From NCBI GenBank assembly GCA_028289195.1, contig JANQQR010000015.1, positions 62,001 to 126,000 on the forward strand: a DNA stretch of 64,000 bases. Reading direction: 5' to 3'. Under the pieces are notes generated by a model, which worked only from the letters and a program-made list of their open reading frames with translations, did no database searches and was not told the origin of the DNA. The stretch comes from Phycisphaerales bacterium (GTDB lineage Bacteria; Planctomycetota; Phycisphaerae; Phycisphaerales; UBA1924). The stretch's first letter is position 1. Every line of letters begins with the position of its first letter. Made by a program: the position numbers and the translations under genes. This document shows positions 8,122 through 16,791 of this stretch, piece by piece.

Positions 8122-11031
8122 ATGAACTCCAAGCGGACAGGCAGGCTCGTGGGCGCAGCGCTGGTGATCGGCGTGACGGCGATCGTCGCGTTCGCGCTCA
8201 TCCGCCAGAACGTGGTCGCTCCCGAAGTCGTGATCGACGACGCCGCGACCGATCTCCCCGAGCCCGGCCCCTCCACGATCGCCGCGCTGCCGGACTCCGG
8301 CGGCGCCGTGCAGGACATCGTCAAGCTCTCGAGCGAAGCGGTCTGGACGCGCATGGATCCGGAGACGGGCGAGCTCCGCTATCGCATGGAGTGGGACCAG
8401 CTCGAGCCAGCAGGCGGAGGCGTCTTCGAGATCAGCGCTCCGCGGGCCTGGGTGTTCCAGGGCTCGCGCATCGTCGAGATCAGCGCCGAGCGAGGGCGCC
8501 TGATCTGGCCCAGCCGCGACCGGGAACCGGAGTCCGGACGCCTCGAAGGGGATGTCGTCATCGAAGGCCGCATGCTTGGCGCGCCCGAGAGCGATCCGCC
8601 GCTCGGCCGGCTCGAGACCGACTCACTCAACTTCAACACGACCTTCGGCGAGATGCGCACCGAGGCGCCGGTGGTCATCAGCGCACCGGGGCTCGACGTC
8701 AGCGGCACGGGGTTCACGCTCCGGTTCAACGCCGAGGCGTCGCGCCCGCTCACCTACTTCCGAATCGACCAGGGCGGCAGCGTGGTGTACGACCAGGCCG
8801 CGATGGAGGCCGATGAGCGTCTGGCTTCGGACGAGTCATCGACGAGCGACGGCGAAGGCCGAGACGAAACGCCCGACGACGGCGCCGACGCTATCGCCCT
8901 GTACAGCGCCCGATTCGAAGACGACCTCTCGCTCGACGTCGGCGACCAGCGCATGATCGGCGGAGCCGCGGAACTCTGGGTCCGCCTCGTCGACGGCAGG
9001 CTCGCCAAAGGATCGATCGCCAGCTTCGATGCCACCGTTGAGCCCGCTTCCGGCGCGACGCGCCAGCGCTCCGGCAGCGGCGAACCGGCGGACGCCGCGA
9101 GCGCTCCCGTCGAGCTCACCTGGACCGGCCCGATGGAGATTCGGGCGTTGCCCGCGGCACCGAACGAACTCGAGCGGGACGATGCGTTCATCCGAGTGCT
9201 CGCGCCAACCGGCGGCGTGGTCGAACTGATCGACGAGCCGAGCGCCACGAGCGTCAATTGTGTCAATCTCGAATACGGCGCCACCCGACGCGACCTGGCC
9301 ATGTACGGCGTTGGGCCGCTCGGTGTGACGATCACGGCGCCATCACTCGGCGAGGTCGTCTCGGGCCGATTCGACATCGACCTCACCTCCGGCGTCGGCG
9401 AGTTTTCTACGCCCGGCATCGTTCAGGGAAGGAACGAGGACGACGAGCCCGACGGACGGGAGCTCCGGTGGCGGGATCGCCTGTCGTTTGCGATCGACAC
9501 GACCAACGGCCCCGTTGGCTCGCCCGCAGCGCTGATCCCCGATTGGGCCTTGTTCGAAGGCGGCATCGACGCACGCGACGGCGCTGGTGCCTCGGTGAGG
9601 GGCGAGACGCTCCGGGCCGAGATCGCCGGAGCACGCTCGGACACACCGTCACTCGAACGCCTGATCCTCAGTACCAACGCCGAGGCCCGCAGCGCCGACG
9701 GCGGGCGCGTGACGAGCGACATCCTCGAGGTGGACTTCGAAACACCGGAAGGCGAGAGCCAGCCCCGACCGGTGCTGGCGACAGCGCGTGGCAACGTCGA
9801 AGCGTCGCAGGGCCGCCAATTGCTCCATGCGGGAGAGGCAGAGCTCTCGCTCGAAACCGGCGACGACGGGCGCACCCGCCCGAGTTCACTCGAAGCCAGG
9901 TCCGGCGTCGAGACCCGGATCGAGATCGAGCCCGACGAACCAGGAGTGGGCGAGCGCCCGGGCCCGCCCTCGATCATCGACGCCAGCGGGGATCGCCTGA
10001 GTGTCACAGACGGCTTCTCGCGCTTCCACCTGCTGGGCGAGCCGGCACTGCTCACGCTCGCTCGAGGAGACGAGCGGAGCGAGGTCACAGGAAACTCGAT
10101 CTCCGGCAGTGATCAGGACGGCGGGCGCGGCCTCATCGTGTTCGGTCCCGGCACCGCGACCCATTCGTTCGCCAGACCGACACCGGGCCGGTTCGGACGC
10201 GTCCACGTCGAGTGGCAGGGCTCGATGCAGTTTGACGACGGCACGGGAGAGGCCGAGGCGATCGGTGCTGCCGTCGCGACGGCGGAGTTCGGAGATGCCG
10301 AGCGCCACATCGCCCGAGGCGAGCGGATCGCGATCTCGCTGCAGGAGAACCGCTTCGGCGAGCGCGAGCTTGCGAGCGCCACCGTCGAGAGCGACGGCGA
10401 AACGAACGTTGAGGTCGAACTCCGCCGCTTTGTCGACTCGGGCGCTGGGGCGGCACGAGAGCTCGAATCCATGGCGAACCTGCGCGGCCCGCAGATCGAT
10501 CTCGATGCGCTGACCGGGGTGCTCGAGGTCCCCGGCGCCGGGCTGCTGCTGGTCGAGGACCGGCGGGACGAGGGCGCTTCTGGACTCGAGACACGCGGCA
10601 CCATGCTCCTGGAGTGGGACGGATCGATGACCCTGGAGCGCGGCTCGGGACGCGGCCAGATCAGAGAACGCGCCCGGATGACACACAGGGCCCGCGGCAC
10701 CGGGGTGCTCACCGAACTCGAGTGCGAGACCCTCGACGTCGGCTTCGACTGGCCAGAGGGATCGAGCGCCCAGGAACAGCTCACGCTCCGCACCGTCAGG
10801 GCGCGCGACGCGGTGTTCGTCCGGCACGGCACGATGGAACTCCTCTGCGATTCGCTCACCTACGACAGCGCGAGCGGCATCGCGACGGCGATCGCCAGCC
10901 CGGGCAATACGATCTCGGTTTTCAACACCGAGGACGCCCGCAGCATCGTGGCCGAAGCCATCGAGATCGATCTGCTCAACGGCGGATGGGCTGCTGTCCG
11001 TCGCCCATCGGCGTCGCTCGTGCCCAATTGA
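8122..11031 (+). CDS. Giant LptC/LptA (OstA)-like membrane-anchored periplasmic protein
   Basis: 969 residues: a short basic N-terminus, one membrane helix at about 8-26 and a long acidic periplasmic part. Residues about 60-190 read like LptC (SAPRAWVFQGSRIVEISAERG, then GRLEGDVVIEGR). Further down there are repeated OstA/LptA-like strands, for example ATARGNVEASQGRQLLHAG near 560 and CDSLTYDSASGIATAIASPG near the C-terminus. LptC (about 190 residues) and LptA (about 185) normally make the periplasmic bridge that carries LPS to the outer membrane. Here one chain appears to hold LptC plus several LptA-like modules. The ATG at 8122 follows GGAGG at 8105; an ATG at 8080 is less likely. It lies directly after kdsD, which supports a role in LPS export. 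The assignment rests on motif resemblance only. Confidence 0.65.
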   Translation: MNSKRTGRLVGAALVIGVTAIVAFALIRQNVVAPEVVIDDAATDLPEPGPSTIAALPDSGGAVQDIVKLSSEAVWTRMDPETGELRYRMEWDQLEPAGGGVFEISAPRAWVFQGSRIVEISAERGRLIWPSRDREPESGRLEGDVVIEGRMLGAPESDPPLGRLETDSLNFNTTFGEMRTEAPVVISAPGLDVSGTGFTLRFNAEASRPLTYFRIDQGGSVVYDQAAMEADERLASDESSTSDGEGRDETPDDGADAIALYSARFEDDLSLDVGDQRMIGGAAELWVRLVDGRLAKGSIASFDATVEPASGATRQRSGSGEPADAASAPVELTWTGPMEIRALPAAPNELERDDAFIRVLAPTGGVVELIDEPSATSVNCVNLEYGATRRDLAMYGVGPLGVTITAPSLGEVVSGRFDIDLTSGVGEFSTPGIVQGRNEDDEPDGRELRWRDRLSFAIDTTNGPVGSPAALIPDWALFEGGIDARDGAGASVRGETLRAEIAGARSDTPSLERLILSTNAEARSADGGRVTSDILEVDFETPEGESQPRPVLATARGNVEASQGRQLLHAGEAELSLETGDDGRTRPSSLEARSGVETRIEIEPDEPGVGERPGPPSIIDASGDRLSVTDGFSRFHLLGEPALLTLARGDERSEVTGNSISGSDQDGGRGLIVFGPGTATHSFARPTPGRFGRVHVEWQGSMQFDDGTGEAEAIGAAVATAEFGDAERHIARGERIAISLQENRFGERELASATVESDGETNVEVELRRFVDSGAGAARELESMANLRGPQIDLDALTGVLEVPGAGLLLVEDRRDEGASGLETRGTMLLEWDGSMTLERGSGRGQIRERARMTHRARGTGVLTELECETLDVGFDWPEGSSAQEQLTLRTVRARDAVFVRHGTMELLCDSLTYDSASGIATAIASPGNTISVFNTEDARSIVAEAIEIDLLNGGWAAVRRPSASLVPN

Positions 11032-11104
11032 AGCTTGCAGGGGCGTCCCGCCTAGCATTGCCGTCGTTCGCCTCGAAGACCCCCCACCGCTGGAGTTCCC
11101 GCGT

Positions 11105-11851
11105 ATGCGATACCTGATCGCGATCCCCGTCTACAACGAGCAGCAGTACGTGCTGCGCGTCCTCGATCGCGTGCTGCGCCACGCCGAGAACGTCCTCGTG
11201 ATCGACGACGGGTCCACCGACCAGACGCCGTGCCTGCTGCCTCAGAAGCCGGTCGAGGTGATCCGCCACGCCCGCAACCGGGGCTACGGGCACTCCCTGC
11301 TCGACGCGTTCCGCTGGGCCCGGGTGGACGGGTTCGACTGGGTCATCACGATGGACTGCGACGAGCAGCACGAGCCGGAGTCGATCCCCGACTTCCTCGA
11401 CGCCATCTGCACCGATGAGCACGACATCATCAGCGGATCACGCTATATGACCCGCTGCCCCGACGCCGATCTGCCGCCCGAGAACCGGCGTGCGATCAAC
11501 AGGATCATCACGGACGAACTCAACGCCACGCTCGGCCTCGAGATCACCGATGCATTCTGCGGCTTCAAGGCCTACCGGATCAGTGCGCTCGAGCGCCTCA
11601 CGCTCGACTGCCAGGGCTACGCCTTCCCGATGCAGTTCTGGGTGCAGGCGATGGCCCACGGGCTGAAGATCTCTGAGGTTCCGGTGCGCCTCATCTACAA
11701 CGACCCGACGCGCACCTTCGGCGGCCCGCTCGACGATGACGAGATCCGCCTCGGGCACTATCGCGAGGTGCTGTGCGAGGAACTCGACCGCTGCGCCCCC
11801 CTTCTCGAATCCCGGGGCTTGAGCCTCGAAGCGGCGCCCTGCGCCGGGTGA
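11105..11851 (+). CDS. Family 2 glycosyltransferase (dolichyl-phosphate mannosyltransferase-like)
   Basis: 248 residues, a compact soluble GT-A glycosyltransferase. Visible features are AIPVYNEQQYVLRVLDRVL at the start (nucleotide-binding loop), VLVIDDGSTDQT, the metal-binding TMDCDEQHEPE, and DAFCGFKAYR in the acceptor region. This is the pattern of DPM1-like enzymes that transfer a sugar from a nucleotide donor to a polyprenyl phosphate or glycan. There is no membrane helix. The stop overlaps the GTG/ATG start region of the next gene (GTGACCATG), so the two are probably coexpressed. Its place after the LptC/LptA-like gene suggests work on envelope glycans, but the substrate is unknown. Confidence 0.85.
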   Translation: MRYLIAIPVYNEQQYVLRVLDRVLRHAENVLVIDDGSTDQTPCLLPQKPVEVIRHARNRGYGHSLLDAFRWARVDGFDWVITMDCDEQHEPESIPDFLDAICTDEHDIISGSRYMTRCPDADLPPENRRAINRIITDELNATLGLEITDAFCGFKAYRISALERLTLDCQGYAFPMQFWVQAMAHGLKISEVPVRLIYNDPTRTFGGPLDDDEIRLGHYREVLCEELDRCAPLLESRGLSLEAAPCAG

Positions 11852-11853
11852 CC

Positions 11854-13224
11854 ATGAGCGATCGCGCCGTCCAGCGAGTCCTCATAGAACCGGACCCGTG
11901 CGACTGGCGCGGGCTGATGGGCACGTGGATCGGGAATCGCCCGAGCGACGCGTCGCGATTCCGTGAACAACTCGGGCTCCCCGCGAGCGGCCCGCTGGCG
12001 ATGACGGGGCATCAGGCCCGCGTCTGGCACTGCGGCATCCTGGCCAAGTACTTCGCGCTCGAGTCTTTCGCCTCGCACGCCGGCTCCGCCGGCGCGTGGG
12101 TCGTCCCGGACCAGGACGCCCACGCCAACGATCCGATCGACGCTCCCGTGCGCGCTGGTGATGGCTCGCTGGGTCGCGGCGCTGCGCTGACGTTCGAGCC
12201 CGACCAGCCAACCATCGCCAGCGCGTGTGCGCGGCCGCTGCTGGGGCGCGCGGCCATACGCGACGGGCTCAAGCCCGCCACGGAGAGCGTTCGCGCGGGG
12301 ATCGATCGCATCGGATCGCTCGTCGAAGGACACGCCGAGGAAGCGAACGCCGCGGCGCAGCTTTCGGGGGTCCTCGAAGAACTTCTCAAACCGATGCTCC
12401 CGTTGCGCCCCTGGCTCATGGCGACGGCAATCAGCACCACAGATCTGTTCGCGGACATCGTCGAGCGCCTGCGCACCGAGGCATTCAAGTCCGCCACGAT
12501 CTACAACCAAGCCGTGCGCACTCACCCGCACGCCCACGTCGCCCCGCTGCACATTACGGCCCTCGAAGAGGACATCGAACTGCCACTGTGGGACATCGCC
12601 TGCGGCCAGCCGCGCCGGAGGGCCCGTGCGGGGGACGACGTGGCGATCGAGCGTCTGGCGCCGCGCGGCCTGCTTATGTCCGGCATCCTCCGCCGGGCGG
12701 GCTCCGACCTGTTCATCCACGGGGCGGGGGGCGGACGCTACGACGAGATCACCGAGCAGTGGCTCGGCGAGTGGCTCGGGTGGGATCTGGCCCCCAAAGC
12801 CGTCGTGAGTGCTGATGTGGTGCTGCCGATTGCGGATCGGGGTGCGTCGCCGGAACAGGCCAGCAAGGCCCGCTGGCTGGCCCACAGCGCCCGCCACAAT
12901 CCGGGGCTGATAGGCGAAGCCGCGCTCGACGAACGAAAGCGTGAACTCGTGGCCCGGATCGCTAAGCGCCGGCTCGCCGGGGAAGACCCCGCGCCGCTGT
13001 TCGCGGAGCTGCAATCGATGCTCCGGGAATTCAGGGCGTCGTCGGCGCAGGCGCTCGACGAGACCGTCAACGCAGCCGACAAAGCCGAACAGGGCGTGCG
13101 CGATGCTCTGATCGCGCAGGATCGCACCTGGGCGTTCCCGTTGCACCCGCGCGAGAGCCTCGACGAATTGGCGAGCACGATCTCGGAGGCGTTCCAGGCT
13201 TGCGCGGAGCCTTGCGGCGCGTAG
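11854..13224 (+). CDS. BshC-like protein of unknown function
   Basis: 456 residues, no membrane helix. I see a distant but ordered likeness to BshC, the putative cysteine-adding enzyme of bacillithiol synthesis. There is a MTGHQARVWHCGILAKYFAL segment near residues 50-68 where BshC has GGQQAGLLTGPLYTIHK. Next comes WVVPDQDAHANDP where BshC has an FWVA-x-EDHD motif. Later LLMSGILRRAGSDLFIHGAGG matches the RPLMQEF region in position. The C-terminal third is helical, as in BshC. The key EDHD motif is only partly kept (DQDAH). The start is the ATG at 11854; a GTG at 11848 that overlaps the upstream TGA is an alternative. No bshA or bshB is in the window, so the function may have diverged. Confidence 0.5.
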   Translation: MSDRAVQRVLIEPDPCDWRGLMGTWIGNRPSDASRFREQLGLPASGPLAMTGHQARVWHCGILAKYFALESFASHAGSAGAWVVPDQDAHANDPIDAPVRAGDGSLGRGAALTFEPDQPTIASACARPLLGRAAIRDGLKPATESVRAGIDRIGSLVEGHAEEANAAAQLSGVLEELLKPMLPLRPWLMATAISTTDLFADIVERLRTEAFKSATIYNQAVRTHPHAHVAPLHITALEEDIELPLWDIACGQPRRRARAGDDVAIERLAPRGLLMSGILRRAGSDLFIHGAGGGRYDEITEQWLGEWLGWDLAPKAVVSADVVLPIADRGASPEQASKARWLAHSARHNPGLIGEAALDERKRELVARIAKRRLAGEDPAPLFAELQSMLREFRASSAQALDETVNAADKAEQGVRDALIAQDRTWAFPLHPRESLDELASTISEAFQACAEPCGA

Positions 13225-13227
13225 CCG

Positions 13228-14055
13228 TTACCCGGCGATCCTCGCCATCGCGACCACCGCCACGACCAGCGATGTCGCGGCGAACACCATGATCCCGGCG
13301 ACGATGCCGATCATCCAGCGCTGGTTCTGCACGATCATGCGCGCCAGGCGATCGTCGGCCTCGCGCTTCTGCTCGATGCTCGCGTCGAGCGCGACGGCCG
13401 TGCGGGCGTTGGATTCGCTGACATCGCCCATGGTCTCGCGGAAGTCCGCCATTGTCGTGACGAGTTGCTCGTGCGACTGGCTGGCGACCTCCATCTGCAC
13501 GCCGAGTTGGGCGACGGTGGTCTCGACGCGCTGGGCGCCGTCGGTCTGGCGCTCGGCGATCTCCTGCAGGGCGGCGATCTGCGCTTCGTGGTAACGCCCC
13601 GTCGCTTCGGCGATGGCCTCCGGCAGTTTCTCGGTGGCCTCGGCGACCCGGAGCGCCACGCGATCGATCTCCTCGGCCCGCTTGTCGGCGCGATCGAGAT
13701 GCTCGTTCACGCGCTTCACAAGGCCGACGATCTCCTTGTAGCTCTGCTGCACCTCTTCGACGATCTCCTGACGGGACCGCTTGGAGAGCGTCACGCCGGC
13801 GCCTTCGATGGCCGAGGCCCTCCCTGCCGCGCCGGCGCCGAGCTTGGGTTCGTTGATCGATTGCGCGGGCGGCGCGATCGTCGCGACCCCGCCCGAGCCG
13901 TTGGAAGAGGCTCGCTCGCTGGCGACGCGATGGTGGCCCGAGGGCGATACCGGGCGGGTCGCGCCGCTGGGGCTCGACCCGGGGGAATCAGACAACGGAG
14001 CGCCGTCTGTCTTGGGCGCGTTTATCCAGTTGGTCATCTTGCTGAAGAGCCCCAT
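13228..14055 (-). CDS. C-terminally membrane-anchored coiled-coil protein
   Basis: 275 residues, unrecognised. It starts with MGLFSKMTNWIN, followed by a Ser/Pro/Gly-rich linker (about 20-90). A long coiled coil from about 95 to 240 contains repeated Glu/Arg/Ala heptads, and one hydrophobic helix sits at the very C-terminus (WMIGIVAGIMVFAATSLVV). This tail-anchor arrangement puts most of the protein in the cytoplasm. The ATG at 14055 has a strong GGAGGTGG ribosome-binding site. An open frame reaching further upstream has no supporting features. It converges on the BshC-like gene with only 3 bases between the stops. The function is unknown; the form recalls membrane-bound adaptor or MCP-like stalk proteins without a signalling domain. 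Confidence 0.75.
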   Translation of the reverse strand: MGLFSKMTNWINAPKTDGAPLSDSPGSSPSGATRPVSPSGHHRVASERASSNGSGGVATIAPPAQSINEPKLGAGAAGRASAIEGAGVTLSKRSRQEIVEEVQQSYKEIVGLVKRVNEHLDRADKRAEEIDRVALRVAEATEKLPEAIAEATGRYHEAQIAALQEIAERQTDGAQRVETTVAQLGVQMEVASQSHEQLVTTMADFRETMGDVSESNARTAVALDASIEQKREADDRLARMIVQNQRWMIGIVAGIMVFAATSLVVAVVAMARIAG

Positions 14056-14110
14056 CGCTGCCACCTCCGTGGGCGTGATCGGGAGCGGGTTTCCGGCGGC
14101 TCGCCGCCGT

Positions 14111-14131
14111 CGCGGGCCCTCCTGGCCCGCG
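14111..14131. other. Perfect GC-rich hairpin between divergent genes
   Basis: CGCGGGCC, loop CTCCT, GGCCCGCG: an uninterrupted 8-bp stem. It lies in the 176-base gap between two divergently transcribed genes, so it cannot be a 3' terminator for either. It could be a 5'-leader structure of the minus-strand coiled-coil gene (56 bases from its ATG) or an operator. No T-run follows. Confidence 0.4.
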
Positions 14132-14231
14132 CCGAATCGTCGTATCCCGCGCCGGGGCGCGGGTAGGATGTGTTTCGGCCACCGGAACGGATTCTGGCCA
14201 GTCTGTGCGCAATCCTGACGAAAGAGCACTC

Positions 14232-15122
14232 ATGAATCAGCAGTGGATGCAGCTCCTCCCGATCCTGATCGTCATCGCCGCGTCCGCGGCGTCGTGGATC
14301 ATCCGTCAGGGACGCGAGCAGGCCAAGAAGAAGCACGCCCGCGACGACCAGCGCCGGCGCTTCGAGCACCAGCTCCGCACCGGGCGGGCGATGGAGGAAG
14401 AGTCCGGCCCACCGCAGCAGGCCGAAGCGCAGAGCCTGGCCGCCATGCGCCGCGCTCAACTCCAGCAGCTCCGCGAGCAGCAGGCCCAGCGCGGTCCCGA
14501 GCGCCCCGCCCCGTCGCGTCGCCAGCCCGGCGACCCCCAGGAAGGGCAGCGGGAGTCCGAGGGGCGCCCCGCGCGTGAGCCCCTCGTCCAACCCAGCGCC
14601 CCGCCGCTCGTCGCACGCCAGCCCACCCAGGGGCCCGCGCGCCCGACCGGCCGCCCCCCGCAGGGCGTGGTCATCCAGCGCGTTCCGGCCAGCGGTCCGG
14701 TGCGTCGACCCACGGTTCGTCCGACGCCTTCGCGTCCGCAGGCCGGCGGCCCGCCCCCGCAGGCGCCCGGGCGCGGCAGAGGCGGGCGACCCGCGGGCCC
14801 GCAGCCGCTCATCGAAGAGCACGACCCACGCGAGACCCGCAAGCAACAGCGCCAGTATCAGGAGTCGATCCGCCAGGACACCCTGCGTCGCCAGCGCGAG
14901 CAGGAGCAGCGCGAGGCGAGGCAGGCCCGCGCGCAGGCGGCGCTCGCCGCCCGGTCCCGCGAGGTCAACCCCGCGCGCAGCGTCCGAGATCTGATCTTCG
15001 GCACCGGCGCCTCGCCGCAGTCCAACGCCGAGCGCATGCGTTTGCTCATGGCGGCATCGGAAGCCATCGGCAAGCCGATGTGCGCGCGCGAGGACTACGA
15101 GGTGTCGTGGAACCGGGGCTAG
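14232..15122 (+). CDS. Membrane-anchored Pro/Arg/Gln-rich protein
   Basis: 296 residues. A single membrane helix lies at about 5-22 (MQLLPILIVIAASAASWII). A highly charged helical stretch follows, then a long low-complexity region rich in Pro, Arg, Gln and Gly (about 70-200), and an Arg/Gln/Glu-rich helical part. The last 45 residues look folded and more conserved in character (SVRDLIFGTGASPQ, then an Ile-Gly-Lys-Pro segment). I recognise no family. The ATG at 14232 puts the helix right at the N-terminus; a GTG 27 bases upstream is possible. It is divergent from the C-terminally anchored coiled-coil gene and followed 70 bases later by pepQ. Confidence 0.72.
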   Translation: MNQQWMQLLPILIVIAASAASWIIRQGREQAKKKHARDDQRRRFEHQLRTGRAMEEESGPPQQAEAQSLAAMRRAQLQQLREQQAQRGPERPAPSRRQPGDPQEGQRESEGRPAREPLVQPSAPPLVARQPTQGPARPTGRPPQGVVIQRVPASGPVRRPTVRPTPSRPQAGGPPPQAPGRGRGGRPAGPQPLIEEHDPRETRKQQRQYQESIRQDTLRRQREQEQREARQARAQAALAARSREVNPARSVRDLIFGTGASPQSNAERMRLLMAASEAIGKPMCAREDYEVSWNRG

Positions 15123-15192
15123 AAGAACGCCGATCGGTGCGCACAAGCGCACCCGGTATACTCCGCCCCCCACGTCCCCCCACGCCTCCACA

Positions 15193-16308
15193 ATGGCCCG
15201 ACGCACCACGAGCACCCAGAGCGATCCCCACAGCGCGCGCCTGAAGCGCCTCCGCGCCCGCATGCGCCGCGAGGGGCACGACGCGCTGCTCATCACCATC
15301 GAGAACGACATCCGCTACCTCACCGGCTTCTCCGGTGAGGACTCGTGCGCGATCGTCACGCCCAAGGCGTTCATCCTCGTCAGCGACTTCCGCTTCGCCG
15401 AGGAACTCGAGCCCTTCAAGCGCCGGGTCACATTGCTCATGCGCTCGAAGCCGATGGCCGGCGCGCTGGCGGACGCGATCCGCGATCTCCGGCCGTCCTC
15501 ACTGGCCGTGCAGGCCGAGCACATCACAGCGTCGCTGCGCTCGCTGATCGCCAAGGCCGCCGGGGCGCGGAAGACCCACGACTCGGTCGGCCTCGTCGCC
15601 GACCTGCGCATCATCAAGGACGACGCCGAGATCCGCACCATCCGCAAGGCGGCGCGGATCCAGGAGCAGGCGATGGAAGCCACGCTGGCGCAGATCGGCG
15701 TGGGCTGGCGCGAGGACGAGATCGCGGCGCTGCTCGAATACGAGATGCGCACGCGCGGCGCCTCGGGCACGTCGTTCAACACCAACGTGTCGGCGCGGGC
15801 CAACGGCTCCAAGCCGCACTATCGCGCCGGGCGAACGACCACGGCTGCCGGGCGCCCGCTCCTCATCGACTGGGGCGCCAAGTACGAGGGCTACTGCGCC
15901 GACATGACCCGGGTGTTCAGCTTCGGACGCTGGGCCCCCAAGATGCGCGAGATCTACGAGATCGTGCTCGAGGCCCATCTGGCGGCCATCGACGCCACCG
16001 CTCCGGGTAAGACCTGCGCCGAGGTGGACTTAGCGGCCCGCTCGATCATCGAGAACGCCGGGCTCGGCGACCGGTTCGGGCACGGCCTGGGCCACGGCAT
16101 CGGCCTGGATATCCACGAGGCCCCGCGCCTGGCCAGGGGGCAGGACACGGTGCTCAAACCGGGCATGGTGGTGACAATCGAGCCGGGCATCTATCTTCCG
16201 GGCATCGGGGGCGTCCGCATCGAGGACGACATCGTGATCACCGAGCGCGGCAGGAGGAACCTCTGCACGCTCCCAAAGGACCTCTCGTGGGCCACGCTGC
16301 ATGGTTGA
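15193..16308 (+). CDS. pepQ: Xaa-Pro dipeptidase / M24 metallopeptidase
   Basis: Cytosolic dimetal peptidase that cleaves X-Pro bonds. 371 residues: a creatinase-like N-terminal domain (about 12-130) and a pita-bread M24 domain (about 140-365). All five metal ligands are visible: Asp226 in LLIDWGAKYEG, Asp237 in CADMTR, His301 in GHGIGLDIHE, Glu330 in IEPGIY and Glu344 in RIEDD, plus the active-site His209 in KPHYRAG. The stop overlaps accB by 8 bases, making a pepQ-accB-accC unit like the peptidase/acc arrangement found in many bacteria, but without efp. No Shine-Dalgarno is apparent before the ATG. PepP versus PepQ specificity is not resolved. Confidence 0.88.
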   Translation: MARRTTSTQSDPHSARLKRLRARMRREGHDALLITIENDIRYLTGFSGEDSCAIVTPKAFILVSDFRFAEELEPFKRRVTLLMRSKPMAGALADAIRDLRPSSLAVQAEHITASLRSLIAKAAGARKTHDSVGLVADLRIIKDDAEIRTIRKAARIQEQAMEATLAQIGVGWREDEIAALLEYEMRTRGASGTSFNTNVSARANGSKPHYRAGRTTTAAGRPLLIDWGAKYEGYCADMTRVFSFGRWAPKMREIYEIVLEAHLAAIDATAPGKTCAEVDLAARSIIENAGLGDRFGHGLGHGIGLDIHEAPRLARGQDTVLKPGMVVTIEPGIYLPGIGGVRIEDDIVITERGRRNLCTLPKDLSWATLHG

Positions 16309-16771
16309 CTATCGAAAGCTGAAGGAACTGGTCAAGCTCATGGCGGAGAACGATCTCTCCGAGCTCGACCTGCGAGACCAGGAAGAGACCGTGGTGATCA
16401 AGCGCGCCGTCGGGGGCGCCCACCCGCCGCAGGTCTTCCACGCGCCGGCCCCCGCCGCGCCCGCTGCCGCAGCGGCGCCCGCCGCGGCCCCGGCCGACGG
16501 AGGAGGCGCAGCGCCCGACGACGAGGAGGGCCTGGTCCCGATCACCTCGCCGATGGTCGGCACCTACTACGCCGCCCCGGACCCCGAGAGCCCGCCGTTC
16601 GTCTCGACCGGCAGCAAGGTGAACGACGAGAGCGTCGTCTGCGTGGTGGAGGCGATGAAGGTCTTCAGCGAGATCAAGGCCGGCGTGTCCGGCACGATCG
16701 AGAAGGTCCTCGTCAAGAACGCCGAGGCCGTCGAGTACGGCCAGAAGCTCTACCTGGTCCGCCCCGACTGA
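16301..16771 (+). CDS. accB: Acetyl-CoA carboxylase biotin carboxyl carrier protein
   Basis: BCCP carries the carboxylated biotin between the carboxylase and transferase halves of acetyl-CoA carboxylase, the first step of fatty acid synthesis. 156 residues. The N-terminal helical part (about 1-40) is followed by an Ala/Pro linker (about 45-78) and the biotinyl domain. The biotin attachment site is VEAMKVF with Lys120; ITSPMVGTYY opens the domain. The start overlaps the pepQ stop, and accC follows 20 bases later. It is normal in length and complete. Confidence 0.95.
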   Translation: MVDYRKLKELVKLMAENDLSELDLRDQEETVVIKRAVGGAHPPQVFHAPAPAAPAAAAAPAAAPADGGGAAPDDEEGLVPITSPMVGTYYAAPDPESPPFVSTGSKVNDESVVCVVEAMKVFSEIKAGVSGTIEKVLVKNAEAVEYGQKLYLVRPD

Positions 16772-16791
16772 TCGCGAGCACACGGACGCGC

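Noticed and set aside
11105-13224. A bacillithiol operon (glycosyltransferase as BshA plus BshC)
   Set aside because: The glycosyltransferase is a GT-A family 2 enzyme with a DPM1-like pattern, while BshA is a GT-B family 4 enzyme; only the second gene resembles BshC.
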